Assembly (NCBI RefSeq): GCF_019844075.1
Contig: NZ_CP081964.1
Span: 3,162,001 to 3,226,000 of the forward strand
Direction: 5' to 3'
Source: Curtobacterium sp. TC1
Lineage (GTDB): Bacteria; Actinomycetota; Actinomycetes; Actinomycetales; Microbacteriaceae
DNA length: 64,000 bases
A program made the translations under genes and the position numbers. The notes below the pieces were generated by a model, which was not told the origin of the DNA, ran no database searches, and was given only the letters and a program-made list of their open reading frames with translations. Shown here one piece after another: positions 25,626 through 33,922 of this stretch. Within the stretch, counting starts at the first letter, position 1, and every line of letters starts with the position of its first letter.

Positions 25626-26220
25626 ACGTCTCGTCCACCACCCCGAGCAGTCGCTCGCGGTGCGCCGGGTCCGCCGTGGCCGTCAGCACGACCCGCCACA
25701 TCGTCGCGACGGCCGGGAACAGGTCCGAACGCCCGGTGCGGACGTCGGACACGAGTTGCACCCCGGTGAAGTACGGAACGACGGTGGCGCCGAGCTGCTC
25801 CGCGCTCAGGTCGGTGCGGAGCTCACCGGCCGCGACCGCCAGCCGGAACACGTCGACGATCCCGCCGATCCACTGCTCGTAGAAGCTGACCGTCGCCGCG
25901 TGGAACTCGCCGCGCTCCAGCGACAGCCGGATGCCCGCCCGCACGATCGGGTCGGTCCGCAGCAGGTCCGCGATGGCGTGTGAGGCGCCGACCAGGGCGG
26001 CTGCGGGCGACTGCTCGGTGTGGCTGACGACGTCGAAGGTGCGGACGTTCTGCTCGTCGATCACACCGAGCGCCAGGGCCAGCTTGGTCGGGAAGTGGAA
26101 GTGCAGCGCTCCCTGCGAGACGCCCGCGCCGCGGGCGATGGCCGCGATCGTCGCGGCGGCGAAGCCGACGCGGTCGAACTCCTCCGCAGCGGCCACCAGG
26201 ATCTGCTCACGTCGTTCCAC
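25588..26220 (-). CDS. TetR family regulator, gamma-butyrolactone receptor-like
   Basis: 210 residues from GTG 26220; an upstream GTG at 26262 would lie inside a palindromic repeat and is less likely. The N-terminal HTH includes QILVAAAEEFDRVGFAAATI, ARGAGVSQGALHFHFPTK. The C-terminal domain has DPIVRAGIRLSLERGEF and FTGVQLVSDV, which resemble the ScbR/ArpA butyrolactone receptors. No afsA-type synthase is in the window, so it may be an orphan receptor. The 3' end overlaps the BLUF gene by 38 bases, tail to tail. Confidence 0.82.
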   Translation of the reverse strand: MERREQILVAAAEEFDRVGFAAATIAAIARGAGVSQGALHFHFPTKLALALGVIDEQNVRTFDVVSHTEQSPAAALVGASHAIADLLRTDPIVRAGIRLSLERGEFHAATVSFYEQWIGGIVDVFRLAVAAGELRTDLSAEQLGATVVPYFTGVQLVSDVRTGRSDLFPAVATMWRVVLTATADPAHRERLLGVVDETFSGRGVRGRGTT

Positions 26221-26233
26221 GTGACCAGTCTCA

Positions 26234-26277
26234 CGGACGGGAGGCGCGGTGCGGGCCCGCACCGCGCCTCCCGTCCG
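26234..26277. repeat. perfect 44-bp palindrome, copy 2 of dispersed family
   Basis: Left arm 26234-26255 begins CGGACGGGAGGCGCGGTGCG and the right arm 26256-26277 is its exact reverse complement. It lies 14 bases upstream of the TetR start and 39 bases past the stop of the binding-protein gene, so it may terminate the ABC operon transcript. Confidence 0.85.
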
Positions 26278-26316
26278 ATCCTGGTCGCGTCAGACCGCGT
26301 CAGGCGACCCGCGCGC

Positions 26317-27690
26317 TCAGGTGAGTGCCAGCAGGTTGTTGACCTGCTCGTTGGTGCCGGTCAACGTCGAGATCGGCTTGCCGTTCGCGTAGACGTTGTC
26401 GAAGGCCGGCTGCAGCAGCGCCTGCACGTCCGCCGGGTTGCGGGTGACGGGGAACAGGAAGGTCGTCTTCTCCTCCACCTGCCGGGTGAAGGCCGACACG
26501 TCCAGCCCGCGCTTCCGGAACGACGCGACCGCCGCCTCGGTACCGGCGGGACGGGCCGGGAACACCACGCCCGCGCGGCCGACGATCTCCTGCGCGGTGT
26601 CGCTGCCGAGGAACGCGACCCACTTCGCCGCGGCCTCCGGGTCCTTCGCCTGCTTCGTGATCGAGTCACCCAGCCCGTTGAACATCGACGCCCGCTTGCC
26701 CGTCGGCCCGATCGGCGTCGGGGCGACGGCGATGTCGAGGTCCTGCATGTTCAGGTACGTGCCGATCATCCACGAGCCGTTGAACGACAACGCGCACTTG
26801 CCCGCGCCGAGCTGCACGTCGGGACCGGTCGTGGTCGAGAAGACGCCGTACTTCGCCATGTAGCCCTTGTCGGCCAGGCGGTAGTACCAGGCGAGGGTGT
26901 CCTGCACCGTCTCTTCGTCGTAGCGGAACCTGTCGCCCCACGGGTTCTCGTTCGTGTAGAACCAGTCGGTCGACCCGGTGAAGGGCGACCACTGCGTCTG
27001 GCCGAAGCCGTCGCCGCCGGAGCCGTTCGACGAGATGCCGTAGACCTCGACGTTCTCCTTGTCGAACCCGGGCTCGTCACCCCGCCGTCCCTTGGCGTCG
27101 ATCGTCAGGTGCGCGAGCATCCGCTCGAACGAACCGCCGTCGTCGGGGTTCCACTCGAGCGTGGCGAGCTCGTCGTCGGAGACGCCGGCCTGCTGCATCG
27201 CGCTGCGGTCGTAGAACATCCCCACGGTGTCCCAGTCCTTCGGCGAGCCGTAGCGGTGCCCGTCCTGGCCCTTCCACAGCTCGGCGAGGCCGGACTGGTA
27301 GTCGTCATCGCGGATCGACTTCGTCGCCTCGAGCTCGTCGAGCTTGTACAGCACGTCGAGGTCCGAGTACTGCGGGAACTTCGTCAGGTGGTCGGTGAAG
27401 ACGTCCGGGGCGGTGCCGGCGATGAACCCGGCCGTCAGCTTGGTCCAGTAGTCGGCCCACCCGAGCTGGGTGATCTGCACCGTGATGTCGGGGTTCTCGC
27501 GGTGGAACGCCTTCGCGACCTGCTGGTACGCGGGCAGCTGGTTGGAGTCCCAGAGCCAGTAGCTCACGGTGCGGGGGCCGCGCTTCGACGCGGTCCCCCG
27601 GCTCGGTGACGAGCAGGCGGCGAGCGCACCGAGGGCGAGGGCTGAGGCGCCACCGGCGAAGAGTGCGCGGCGGGAGAGGGTGTTCGTCAT
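26317..27690 (-). CDS. sugar ABC transporter substrate-binding lipoprotein
   Basis: 457 residues. The N-terminus LSRRALFAGGASALALGALAACSS combines a twin arginine pair with a lipobox whose Cys is residue 26, so it is an exported lipoprotein, perhaps through Tat. The mature part has the family-1 binding protein pattern with TAPDVFTDHLTKFPQYS and NGSWMIGTYLN. It is the last gene of an operon with two permeases. No ATPase gene lies nearby, as is common for actinobacterial sugar importers served by a shared MsiK-type ATPase. Substrate unknown. Confidence 0.92.
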   Translation of the reverse strand: MTNTLSRRALFAGGASALALGALAACSSPSRGTASKRGPRTVSYWLWDSNQLPAYQQVAKAFHRENPDITVQITQLGWADYWTKLTAGFIAGTAPDVFTDHLTKFPQYSDLDVLYKLDELEATKSIRDDDYQSGLAELWKGQDGHRYGSPKDWDTVGMFYDRSAMQQAGVSDDELATLEWNPDDGGSFERMLAHLTIDAKGRRGDEPGFDKENVEVYGISSNGSGGDGFGQTQWSPFTGSTDWFYTNENPWGDRFRYDEETVQDTLAWYYRLADKGYMAKYGVFSTTTGPDVQLGAGKCALSFNGSWMIGTYLNMQDLDIAVAPTPIGPTGKRASMFNGLGDSITKQAKDPEAAAKWVAFLGSDTAQEIVGRAGVVFPARPAGTEAAVASFRKRGLDVSAFTRQVEEKTTFLFPVTRNPADVQALLQPAFDNVYANGKPISTLTGTNEQVNNLLALT

Positions 27691-27717
27691 GGTGTGGTGG
27701 TCCTGTCCGAGCCGGGG

Positions 27718-28659
27718 CTACTTGATCCCGGAGAAGCCGATGGAGTTGACGATCCGCTTGGCGAAGACGCCGAACAGCACGATCATCGGGAGGGCCGCGA
27801 CGAGGGTCGCGGACATGAGCCCGGCCCAGTCGGTGCCGGACTGCGGGGACTGCGACTTGAAGACGCCGAGCGCGACGGTGAGCACCCGCGAGCTGTCGGT
27901 GTACGACACCATGAGCGGCCAGAAGTAGTCGTTCCAGCTCGTGATGTACGTCAGCACGGCGAGCGTGGCGATCGGTGCGGCGGCCATCGGGACGACGAGT
28001 CGGAAGAACACCCGGACCTTGCCCGCACCGTCGATGAGTGCGGCCTCCTCGACCTCCTTCGAGATGCCGAGGAAGAACTGCCGCAGGAAGAACACCGCGA
28101 ACGGGGTCATGAACATCGTCGGCAGCGCGATGCCGAGCAGGTTGTCGACGAGCCCGAGCTGCTTGATGAGCGTGAAGTTCGGCAGCAGCGTGAAGATCGC
28201 GGGCACCATCAGGCCGGCGAGGAACACCCCGAAGACCTTGTCGCGTCCGGGCCAGCGCAGTCGGGCGAAGGCGTACGCTGCGGCTGCCGAGAAGAACACC
28301 TGGCCGACCGTGACGAGCGTCGACACGATCACGGAGTTGAGCAGGTACCGCCAGAAGTTCAGCGCGGCGCCGGAGCCGCCCTGTGCCAGCGCCTCTTCAG
28401 TGGACTGCAGGCCGAGGACCCGCTCGAAGCCGCCCAGGCTGAAGCCGACGGGCAGCAGGGACGTCGGGTCGGAGTTGATCGCGCCGTTCGACGACAGGGC
28501 GGTGCGCAGGATCCAGTAGAACGGGAACAGGGTGACGACGATGACGAGGATCATCGCGACCCAGGCGAGGACGCGGCCGACCGACGGCCGGCGACGGTGG
28601 CCGGCTCCGGGACGGGGCGGACGCTTGGTGGTGACGGAACGGGTGAGGGTCGTGGTCAT
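27718..28659 (-). CDS. sugar ABC transporter permease, MalG type
   Basis: 313 residues, six hydrophobic segments after a basic N-terminus. The EAA loop is EVEEAALIDGAGKVRVFFRL, which docks the cytoplasmic ATPase. It ends with the typical VNSIGFSGIK tail of this family. It is 15 bases after the MalF-type permease gene and 27 bases before the binding-protein gene, so all three are one operon. Confidence 0.92.
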   Translation of the reverse strand: MTTTLTRSVTTKRPPRPGAGHRRRPSVGRVLAWVAMILVIVVTLFPFYWILRTALSSNGAINSDPTSLLPVGFSLGGFERVLGLQSTEEALAQGGSGAALNFWRYLLNSVIVSTLVTVGQVFFSAAAAYAFARLRWPGRDKVFGVFLAGLMVPAIFTLLPNFTLIKQLGLVDNLLGIALPTMFMTPFAVFFLRQFFLGISKEVEEAALIDGAGKVRVFFRLVVPMAAAPIATLAVLTYITSWNDYFWPLMVSYTDSSRVLTVALGVFKSQSPQSGTDWAGLMSATLVAALPMIVLFGVFAKRIVNSIGFSGIK

Positions 28660-28674
28660 GGTGCGGCGCTCCGT

Positions 28675-29652
28675 TCAGTCCAGGTCCGACTCACCCGAGC
28701 GGGTGAGGCGGTACTGGATGATCGTGATGATGCTGAGGACGATGAGGAGCGCGACCGAGACCGCGGACGCGTAGCCGAACTGGAACCGGCCGAACGCCAG
28801 GTTGTAGATGTAGTTCTGCACGACGTTCGTGGCGTTCGCGGGGCCGCCCTGCGTGGTGACGGCGACGGTGTCGAACACCTGGAACGAGCCGATCACGGTG
28901 ATGATGAGCACCAGGGACAGGATCGGGCGGAGCAGCGGCACCGTGATGCGCCAGAACATCTTCCACTCGCTCGCCCCGTCGATACGGCCGGCCTCGTAGA
29001 CGGTCTCGGGCAGCGACTGCAGGCCCGCGAAGATCAGGAGCGCCGTGTAGCCGACGTGCCGCCACACGTTGATGAGCGCGATCGACGGGATGCCCCAGAC
29101 GTCGCTCTGCAGGAACGGGATCCGGTCGAGTCCGAGGGCTGCGAGCATCTCGTTGCCGATGCCGAGCTGGGTGTCGAGGATCCACAGCCAGACGAGCGCC
29201 GCGACCACGTTCGACACCAGGTACGGCGCCAGGACGATGCCGCGGACGAAGGTCGACTTCGTCAGGCGGTGCATCATCACCGCGATGAACAGCGCGACGA
29301 CCGTCTGGATGACGATGTTGATGAGCACGTACTCGACGGTGACGACCATCGAGTGCCAGAAGATCGAGTCCTGCACGAGCCGCGCGTAGTTCTGCAGCCC
29401 GGTGAACTCCGGTTCGGTGAGCAGGTTGTACGACGTGAAGCTCAGGTAGATGCCCCGCACGGTCGGCCAGGCGAGGAACACCACGAAGCCGATCGCGGCC
29501 GGCGCGATGAAGACGAGCGCGAGCCACAGGTCGTTCCGGGGACGGCGGCGGCGGGGGACGGTGGTGCTGGCGAGCGGGAGGTCGGCTGCCCGACTTCTCC
29601 GTCTCGTGCTGGCGGTCGTCAAGGGTGACGACACAGGGCTCTCGGTGGCCAT
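28675..29652 (-). CDS. sugar ABC transporter permease, MalF type
   Basis: 325 residues with six hydrophobic segments after about 35 polar residues. The EAA loop is ETVYEAGRIDGASEWKMFWR. It heads the importer operon and starts opposite a divergent dehydrogenase gene, with a 201-base promoter region between them. Confidence 0.92.
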   Translation of the reverse strand: MATESPVSSPLTTASTRRRSRAADLPLASTTVPRRRRPRNDLWLALVFIAPAAIGFVVFLAWPTVRGIYLSFTSYNLLTEPEFTGLQNYARLVQDSIFWHSMVVTVEYVLINIVIQTVVALFIAVMMHRLTKSTFVRGIVLAPYLVSNVVAALVWLWILDTQLGIGNEMLAALGLDRIPFLQSDVWGIPSIALINVWRHVGYTALLIFAGLQSLPETVYEAGRIDGASEWKMFWRITVPLLRPILSLVLIITVIGSFQVFDTVAVTTQGGPANATNVVQNYIYNLAFGRFQFGYASAVSVALLIVLSIITIIQYRLTRSGESDLD

Positions 29653-29703
29653 CGCGACTCCTTCGTCTGCGGTGGACTGACGTGCAGCAGTCCGTGAGCC
29701 GGG

Positions 29704-29732
29704 AATCTACACGTGGGGACACAGGGTGGCAA
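29704..29732 (-). promoter_or_regulatory. candidate promoter of the sugar ABC operon
   Basis: On the minus strand TTGCCA (29727-29732) and TAGATT (29704-29709) are spaced exactly 17 bases. The operator-like CTACACGTG at 29707-29715 overlaps the -10 element, so a repressor bound there would block the polymerase. Confidence 0.6.
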
Positions 29733-29774
29733 GGGGCTTTTCCGCTGTTGGATCCAGGGGTTGTCACGTGTAGA
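29706..29774. promoter_or_regulatory. paired operator half sites in divergent promoter
   Basis: TCTACACGTG at 29706-29715 and its reverse complement CACGTGTAGA at 29765-29774 lie 49 bases apart. The left copy overlaps the ABC operon -10 and the right copy overlaps a TTGTCA (29761-29766) that may be the -35 of the dehydrogenase gene. Another CACGTG is at 31087, upstream of the lacI gene. The LacI protein encoded at 31161 is the likely ligand. Confidence 0.6.
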
Positions 29775-29853
29775 CGATCGTGTCAGGATGGCGGTCGATC
29801 GCATCGGCGCGACCTGCCCGGCGACGCATCCCTCACCCCTGGAAAGGTCACTG

Positions 29854-31086
29854 ATGATCTCTGTCGGAATGGTCGGCGCGGGCCAGTTCGCGCCCCAGTT
29901 CGCCAAGCTGTTCAAGCTCCACCCGGACGTCGACCGCGTCTTCGTGACCGACCTCGTCGACGACCGCGCGTCGGAACTCGTCGAGTCGCAGCACCTCGAC
30001 GGCACGTTCGCCGACTTCGACGCCGTGCTCGCCTCGGACGTCGACGCGGTCGCGATCTTCACCCAGCGCTGGACGCACGGGCCGCTGGTCGTCAAGGCAC
30101 TCCGCGCCGGCAAGCACGTGTACTCGGCGGTGCCGATGGCGATCTCGGTCGACGAGATCCGCGACATCATCGAGGCCGTCCGCGAGACCGGGCTCACCTA
30201 CATGATGGGCGAGACGAGCTACTACAACCCCGCGACGGTGTTCGCCCGCAAGCAGGTCGCCGACGGCGCCTTCGGCCGGGTCTTCTACTCCGAGGGCGAC
30301 TACGTGCACGACATGGACCTCGGTTTCTACGCCGCGTACCAGTTCAGCGGTGGCGAGGACTGGAAGCACACCGCCAGCTACCCGCCCATGCTCTACCCGA
30401 CCCACTCGGTCGGCGGCGTCCTCGGCGCCATCCCCGGACACGCGGTCAGCGTCAGCTGCATCGGCGTCAAGGACGACCGCGGCGACGGCGTCTTCGACAA
30501 GGACGTCAGCCAGTTCGACAACGACTTCTCGAACGCCACCGCCCTGTTCGAACTCGACAACGGCGGCGTCATGCGCATCAACGAGATGCGCCGCGTCGGC
30601 TACCCGTCGCACATCCGCGAGTCGCGCTTCCGCTACTTCGGCACCGAGGCGAGCTTCGAGCAGCTCGCCAAGGTCAGCGTCTGGCAGGACAAGGAGGACT
30701 CGCACGACATCAGCGACAAGATCAACACGCAGGCGACGATGGACCTCGACGACCCGCGTCTCGCCGGCGTCGACCCCGCGCTGCGCGACGCGTTCGTCTC
30801 CGGGTACGCCGAGGTGCACGACACCGACCGCCTGCCCGCCGAGTACGCCGGCGTACCGACCGGCCACGAAGGCTCGCACCAGTTCCTGGCCGACGACTTC
30901 GTCCGCGCCGTCGTCGACCGGACCCTGCCGCCCGTGAACGCCTGGACCGCCGCACGCTTCACGCTGCCCGGCATCATCGCCCACCAGTCGGCCCTGCAGG
31001 GCGGTGTCCGCCTCGAGGTGCCGGACTTCGGCGACGCCCCGGACACCGTCGAGGCGGTGCCCTCGTCTAGGATCGCCAGCGAGTAG
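29854..31086 (+). CDS. Gfo/Idh/MocA family oxidoreductase, atypical active site
   Basis: 410 residues from ATG 29854, with GGAAAGG upstream. The Rossmann segment GMVGAGQFAPQF is at residues 5-16. The expected EKP motif, source of the catalytic Lys, reads VYSAVPMA (about 91-98), so the Lys is absent. A later His in PTHSVGG is kept. It may be a dehydrogenase with altered chemistry or a non-redox relative. Divergence from a sugar importer and a following lacI gene suggest processing of the imported sugar. Confidence 0.82.
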   Translation: MISVGMVGAGQFAPQFAKLFKLHPDVDRVFVTDLVDDRASELVESQHLDGTFADFDAVLASDVDAVAIFTQRWTHGPLVVKALRAGKHVYSAVPMAISVDEIRDIIEAVRETGLTYMMGETSYYNPATVFARKQVADGAFGRVFYSEGDYVHDMDLGFYAAYQFSGGEDWKHTASYPPMLYPTHSVGGVLGAIPGHAVSVSCIGVKDDRGDGVFDKDVSQFDNDFSNATALFELDNGGVMRINEMRRVGYPSHIRESRFRYFGTEASFEQLAKVSVWQDKEDSHDISDKINTQATMDLDDPRLAGVDPALRDAFVSGYAEVHDTDRLPAEYAGVPTGHEGSHQFLADDFVRAVVDRTLPPVNAWTAARFTLPGIIAHQSALQGGVRLEVPDFGDAPDTVEAVPSSRIASE

Positions 31087-31094
31087 CACGTGGT

Positions 31095-31130
31095 GTTCGG
31101 GTGCCGGTCCGCACGGACCGGCACCCGAAC
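31095..31130 (+). terminator. perfect hairpin after the dehydrogenase gene
   Basis: GTTCGGGTGCCGGTCCG (31095-31111) pairs exactly with 31114-31130 around a 2-base loop. It starts 9 bases after the stop codon. There is no T tract, so it may act as a terminator, an mRNA stabiliser or a partial attenuator before lacI. Confidence 0.6.
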
Positions 31131-31160
31131 GCGACTCCCGAGCCGACGAAGGTGGCACCC

Positions 31161-32174
31161 GTGACCGTCCCGACGACCCCGAGGGCGGTCACCCGCGCCG
31201 ACGTCGCCCGGTACGCCGGCGTGAGCACCTCCGTCGTCAGCTACGTCGTGCACGACGGCCCCCGGCCCGTCGCGGCCGCCACCGCCGCCCGCGTCCGCGA
31301 CGCCATCCGCGTCCTCGGCTACCGCCCGAACGCCAGCGCCCAGGCCCTGCGCACCGGGTCGTCGAAGATGCTCGGCCTCATCGTCCCCGAGCTCGACAAC
31401 CCGTTCTGGTCGGAGCTCGCCGTCGAGGTCACCCACGCCGCAGCCGCCCGCGGCTACGACGTCCTGCTCGCCAACAGCGACGGTGACGCCACCCAGGAGC
31501 GCGAGCGGCTCCGCAGCCTGTCCGCCCGGCAGGTCGACGGCATCATCCTGACGAGCATCATGACGCACCCGGACCTGTCCAACGTCTCCGACCCGGGCAT
31601 CCCGCTGGTCCTGCTCAACACCTTCTTCGAGGTCCCCGACTACGCCAGCATCGGCGTCGACGCCCTGCGCGGCGCGTACGACGGCACCCGGCACCTGGTC
31701 GAGCACGGGTACGAGTCGATCGGCCTGGTGATGGGGCACGCCGGGTCGATGGAACTCCGTGAACAGGGGTGGATGCGCGCCCTGCGCGACGCCGGGCTGC
31801 CCGACGGCCCGATCGTCCGGTGCGACTTCACCCGACGGGGCGGCTACGAGGCCGGACTCCGGATGTTCACGAACGGCACCGGACCCCGCGCCGTCTTCGT
31901 CAGCTCGGACATGCAGGCAGTCGGCGTCCTGCGGGCACTGTGGGAGCTCGGGCTGCGCGCACCGGAGGACGTCGCGATCGTGTCGTTCGACGGCGGTGCC
32001 GAAGCGGACTACACGAACCCGCAGCTCACGACGGTCCGGCAGCCGATCGAGACGATGGCGACCGCCGCGGTCGACCGCGTGCTCGGGCTCGACGCGGACA
32101 ACCAGTGGCACCGCGACCTGGTGCCCGCCGAGTTGGTCCTGGGCGCGAGTTGCGGGTGCGACGTGCGTCGCTGA
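31161..32174 (+). CDS. LacI family transcriptional regulator
   Basis: 337 residues from GTG 31161 (GAAGG upstream). The helix-turn-helix is RADVARYAGVSTSVVSYVVH at about residues 11-30 with hinge YRPNASAQALRTG, then the sugar-binding-like effector domain. It follows the dehydrogenase gene in the same direction and probably controls the divergent ABC operon and dehydrogenase through the CACGTG-centred sites. The C-terminus carries an unusual pair of Cys residues (GASCGCDVRR). Confidence 0.92.
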   Translation: MTVPTTPRAVTRADVARYAGVSTSVVSYVVHDGPRPVAAATAARVRDAIRVLGYRPNASAQALRTGSSKMLGLIVPELDNPFWSELAVEVTHAAAARGYDVLLANSDGDATQERERLRSLSARQVDGIILTSIMTHPDLSNVSDPGIPLVLLNTFFEVPDYASIGVDALRGAYDGTRHLVEHGYESIGLVMGHAGSMELREQGWMRALRDAGLPDGPIVRCDFTRRGGYEAGLRMFTNGTGPRAVFVSSDMQAVGVLRALWELGLRAPEDVAIVSFDGGAEADYTNPQLTTVRQPIETMATAAVDRVLGLDADNQWHRDLVPAELVLGASCGCDVRR

Positions 32175-32187
32175 CGCGCCCACCAGC

Positions 32188-32231
32188 CGGACGGGAGGCG
32201 CGGGGCGGGGCCGCCACGGGCCTCCCGTCCG
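32188..32231. terminator. palindromic repeat, copy 3, between convergent genes
   Basis: Arms CGGACGGGAGGC (32188-32199) and GCCTCCCGTCCG (32220-32231) enclose a degenerate GC-rich centre. It fills the whole gap between the convergent lacI and HxlR genes and touches the HxlR stop codon, so it can serve as a bidirectional terminator. It belongs to the same dispersed family as the elements at 15322, 26234 and 60079. Confidence 0.7.
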
Positions 32232-32687
32232 TCAGTTGGCCGGGTCCATGACGGCGGTGAGCCGCTGGGTCGGCACACGCTGCTGGGACTCCTGCGTCAC
32301 CGCGACCGCTTCGACCATCTCACCCGACTCGGTGTCGACGAACCGCAGATCCGACGTCCGCTCGGACGGCCGGTACCGGTCAGCCCAGCCGCCGAGTGCC
32401 AGGAGCACCAGCGAGAGGTCGCGGCCGGCGTCGGTGAGGACGTACTCCTCGCGTGCCCGGGCACCCTCCGGCTTGTAGGTCGTGCGCTCGAGCACTCCCC
32501 CGTCCACGAGGGAGGCGAGTCGCGCCGTGAGGACCTCGCGCGGGACGCCGAGGCTCTGCTGGAACTGGCTGAAGCGCGTCGAGCCGGCGAGCGCGTCGCG
32601 CACGATCATCAGCGTCCACTTCTCGCCGAGGACGTCGAGGGACCGTGCGATGGGGCAGCGCTCGTCGCCGCCGAGGATGCCGAGCAT
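32232..32687 (-). CDS. HxlR family transcriptional regulator
   Basis: 151 residues. The start contains CPIARSLDVLGEKWTLMIVRDAL, the classic HxlR opening with a possibly redox-sensing Cys near residue 11, then FSQFQQSLGVPREVLTARL and YVLTDAGRDL. It is divergent from a short-chain dehydrogenase gene. Two 21-base direct repeats in the 84-base gap are the probable binding sites. HxlR proteins often sense aldehydes, quinones or thiol stress; the inducer here is unknown. Confidence 0.9.
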   Translation of the reverse strand: MLGILGGDERCPIARSLDVLGEKWTLMIVRDALAGSTRFSQFQQSLGVPREVLTARLASLVDGGVLERTTYKPEGARAREEYVLTDAGRDLSLVLLALGGWADRYRPSERTSDLRFVDTESGEMVEAVAVTQESQQRVPTQRLTAVMDPAN

Positions 32688-32703
32688 GCGTTCATCCTAG
32701 CTG

Positions 32704-32751
32704 GGTTCGATTTCCGGACACAACGTGCTAGGTTCGGTTTCCGTACTCAAC
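32704..32751. promoter_or_regulatory. direct-repeat operator of the HxlR/SDR pair
   Basis: Two 21-base repeats, 32704-32724 and 32731-32751, match at 18 of 21 positions with core GGTTCGNTTTCCG and end CAAC. Their centres are 27 bases apart. They lie between the divergent HxlR and SDR genes, and a TAGGTT in the second repeat could be a -10. Confidence 0.6.
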
Positions 32752-32771
32752 TTCTTCGTCTGGAGCACCAC

Positions 32772-33467
32772 ATGACCGACCTCACCAACGCGATCGTCCT
32801 CGTCACCGGAGCGAACGGCGGCCTCGGCGCCGAGTTCGTCCAGCAGGCCCTGGAGCGCGGCGCCGCCAAGGTCTACGCGACCGCCCGCACCCCGCGCACC
32901 TGGGACGACGAGCGCATCGTGCCGCTCGCCCTCGACGTCACCAGCCAGGAGAGCGTCGACGCCGCAGCCCGCGCCGCAGCCGACACCACGATCGTCGTGA
33001 ACAACGCCGGCATCGCCGGCGCCGACCCGCTCGTCGACACCTCCGTCGAGGAGGTCGAGCGCATCTTCGCCACGAACGTCTTCGGCGCGCTCCGTGTCGC
33101 CAAGGCCTTCGCCCCCTCGATCGGCGGCGGCGCCCTCATCGACGTGCACTCGGCCCTGAGCTGGGTCGCCCTCGCCGGTGCGTACTCGGCGTCGAAGGCG
33201 GCGTTCTGGTCCATCACGAACTCGCTCCGCCTCGAGCTGGCACCCCAGGGCACCCAGGTCGTCGGCGCGCACCTCGGCTACACGGACACCGGCATGACCG
33301 CGGGGCTCGACGTCGAGAAGGCCGACCCGGCCGACATCGTCCGGCTCATCTGGGACGCCGTCGAGGCCGGTGAGCACGAGGTGCTGGCCGACCAGGTCAG
33401 CCGTGACGTCCGCGCCGGTCTCAGTGCGCCGCTGACGGCGCTATACCCGGCGCTCGCGACCGCCTGA
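32772..33467 (+). CDS. short-chain dehydrogenase/reductase (SDR)
   Basis: 231 residues, a classical short SDR. Cofactor motif TGANGGLG at about 13-20, NNAG near 78-81, catalytic Ser in VHSALSW and YSASK with the Tyr and Lys. ATG 32772 is preceded by GGAG. The basic residues after the second strand (TARTPRTW) suggest NADP. Probably controlled by the divergent HxlR protein and active on small carbonyl compounds. Confidence 0.9.
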   Translation: MTDLTNAIVLVTGANGGLGAEFVQQALERGAAKVYATARTPRTWDDERIVPLALDVTSQESVDAAARAAADTTIVVNNAGIAGADPLVDTSVEEVERIFATNVFGALRVAKAFAPSIGGGALIDVHSALSWVALAGAYSASKAAFWSITNSLRLELAPQGTQVVGAHLGYTDTGMTAGLDVEKADPADIVRLIWDAVEAGEHEVLADQVSRDVRAGLSAPLTALYPALATA

Positions 33468-33510
33468 CACTCGTGGACGACCCAGCAGCCCCCGCCGCTA
33501 CCATGACCGC

Positions 33511-33912
33511 ATGGGGACGGCGGGGGCAGTGTCGGATCGGCGCACGGGGTGGACGTCCGCGGGGTGGGCGGCCCTGTTCTGGGTGACGACAGCGCTCGGG
33601 ACGGTCGCGGGCTTCGCCACGTGGTTCTGGCTGTACCTGGCGTCCGACGTCGACAACCGACGTTCAGCTGACGACTTCTCGCACCCGAACGAGGGCGCGC
33701 TGTCCCTCGGCCTCCCGGTGGTGGTGGTCGCGCACGTCATCGGTTTCGGGTTGCTGCTGCTGACCGCCCGGAGGGCACGCCGCGGCCGCCGATCGGCGTG
33801 GTGGTTCGCCGCGGTCGCGCTGGTCACGAGCTCCCTGGTCGGGATGGCGGCGCTGATGCCGCTCACCGACGGCCAGCTCCTGATGCCGTACCCGCTGCCG
33901 TTCGTGCCGTGA
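33511..33912 (+). CDS. small membrane protein, function unknown
   Basis: 133 residues with three hydrophobic segments (about 18-42, 66-83, 94-114), separated by an acidic loop (SDVDNRRSADDFSHPNEGA) and a very basic loop (ARRARRGRRSA). The positive-inside rule puts the basic loop in the cytoplasm. No family recognised. It ends 10 bases from the convergent GrpB gene. Confidence 0.65.
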   Translation: MGTAGAVSDRRTGWTSAGWAALFWVTTALGTVAGFATWFWLYLASDVDNRRSADDFSHPNEGALSLGLPVVVVAHVIGFGLLLLTARRARRGRRSAWWFAAVALVTSSLVGMAALMPLTDGQLLMPYPLPFVP

Positions 33913-33922
33913 GCGGGACCGG

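Noticed and set aside
26221..26262. Upstream GTG 26262 as the start of the TetR gene
   Set aside because: It would put the N-terminus inside the dispersed palindrome and adds residues unlike family members. GTG 26220 gives the usual TetR opening.
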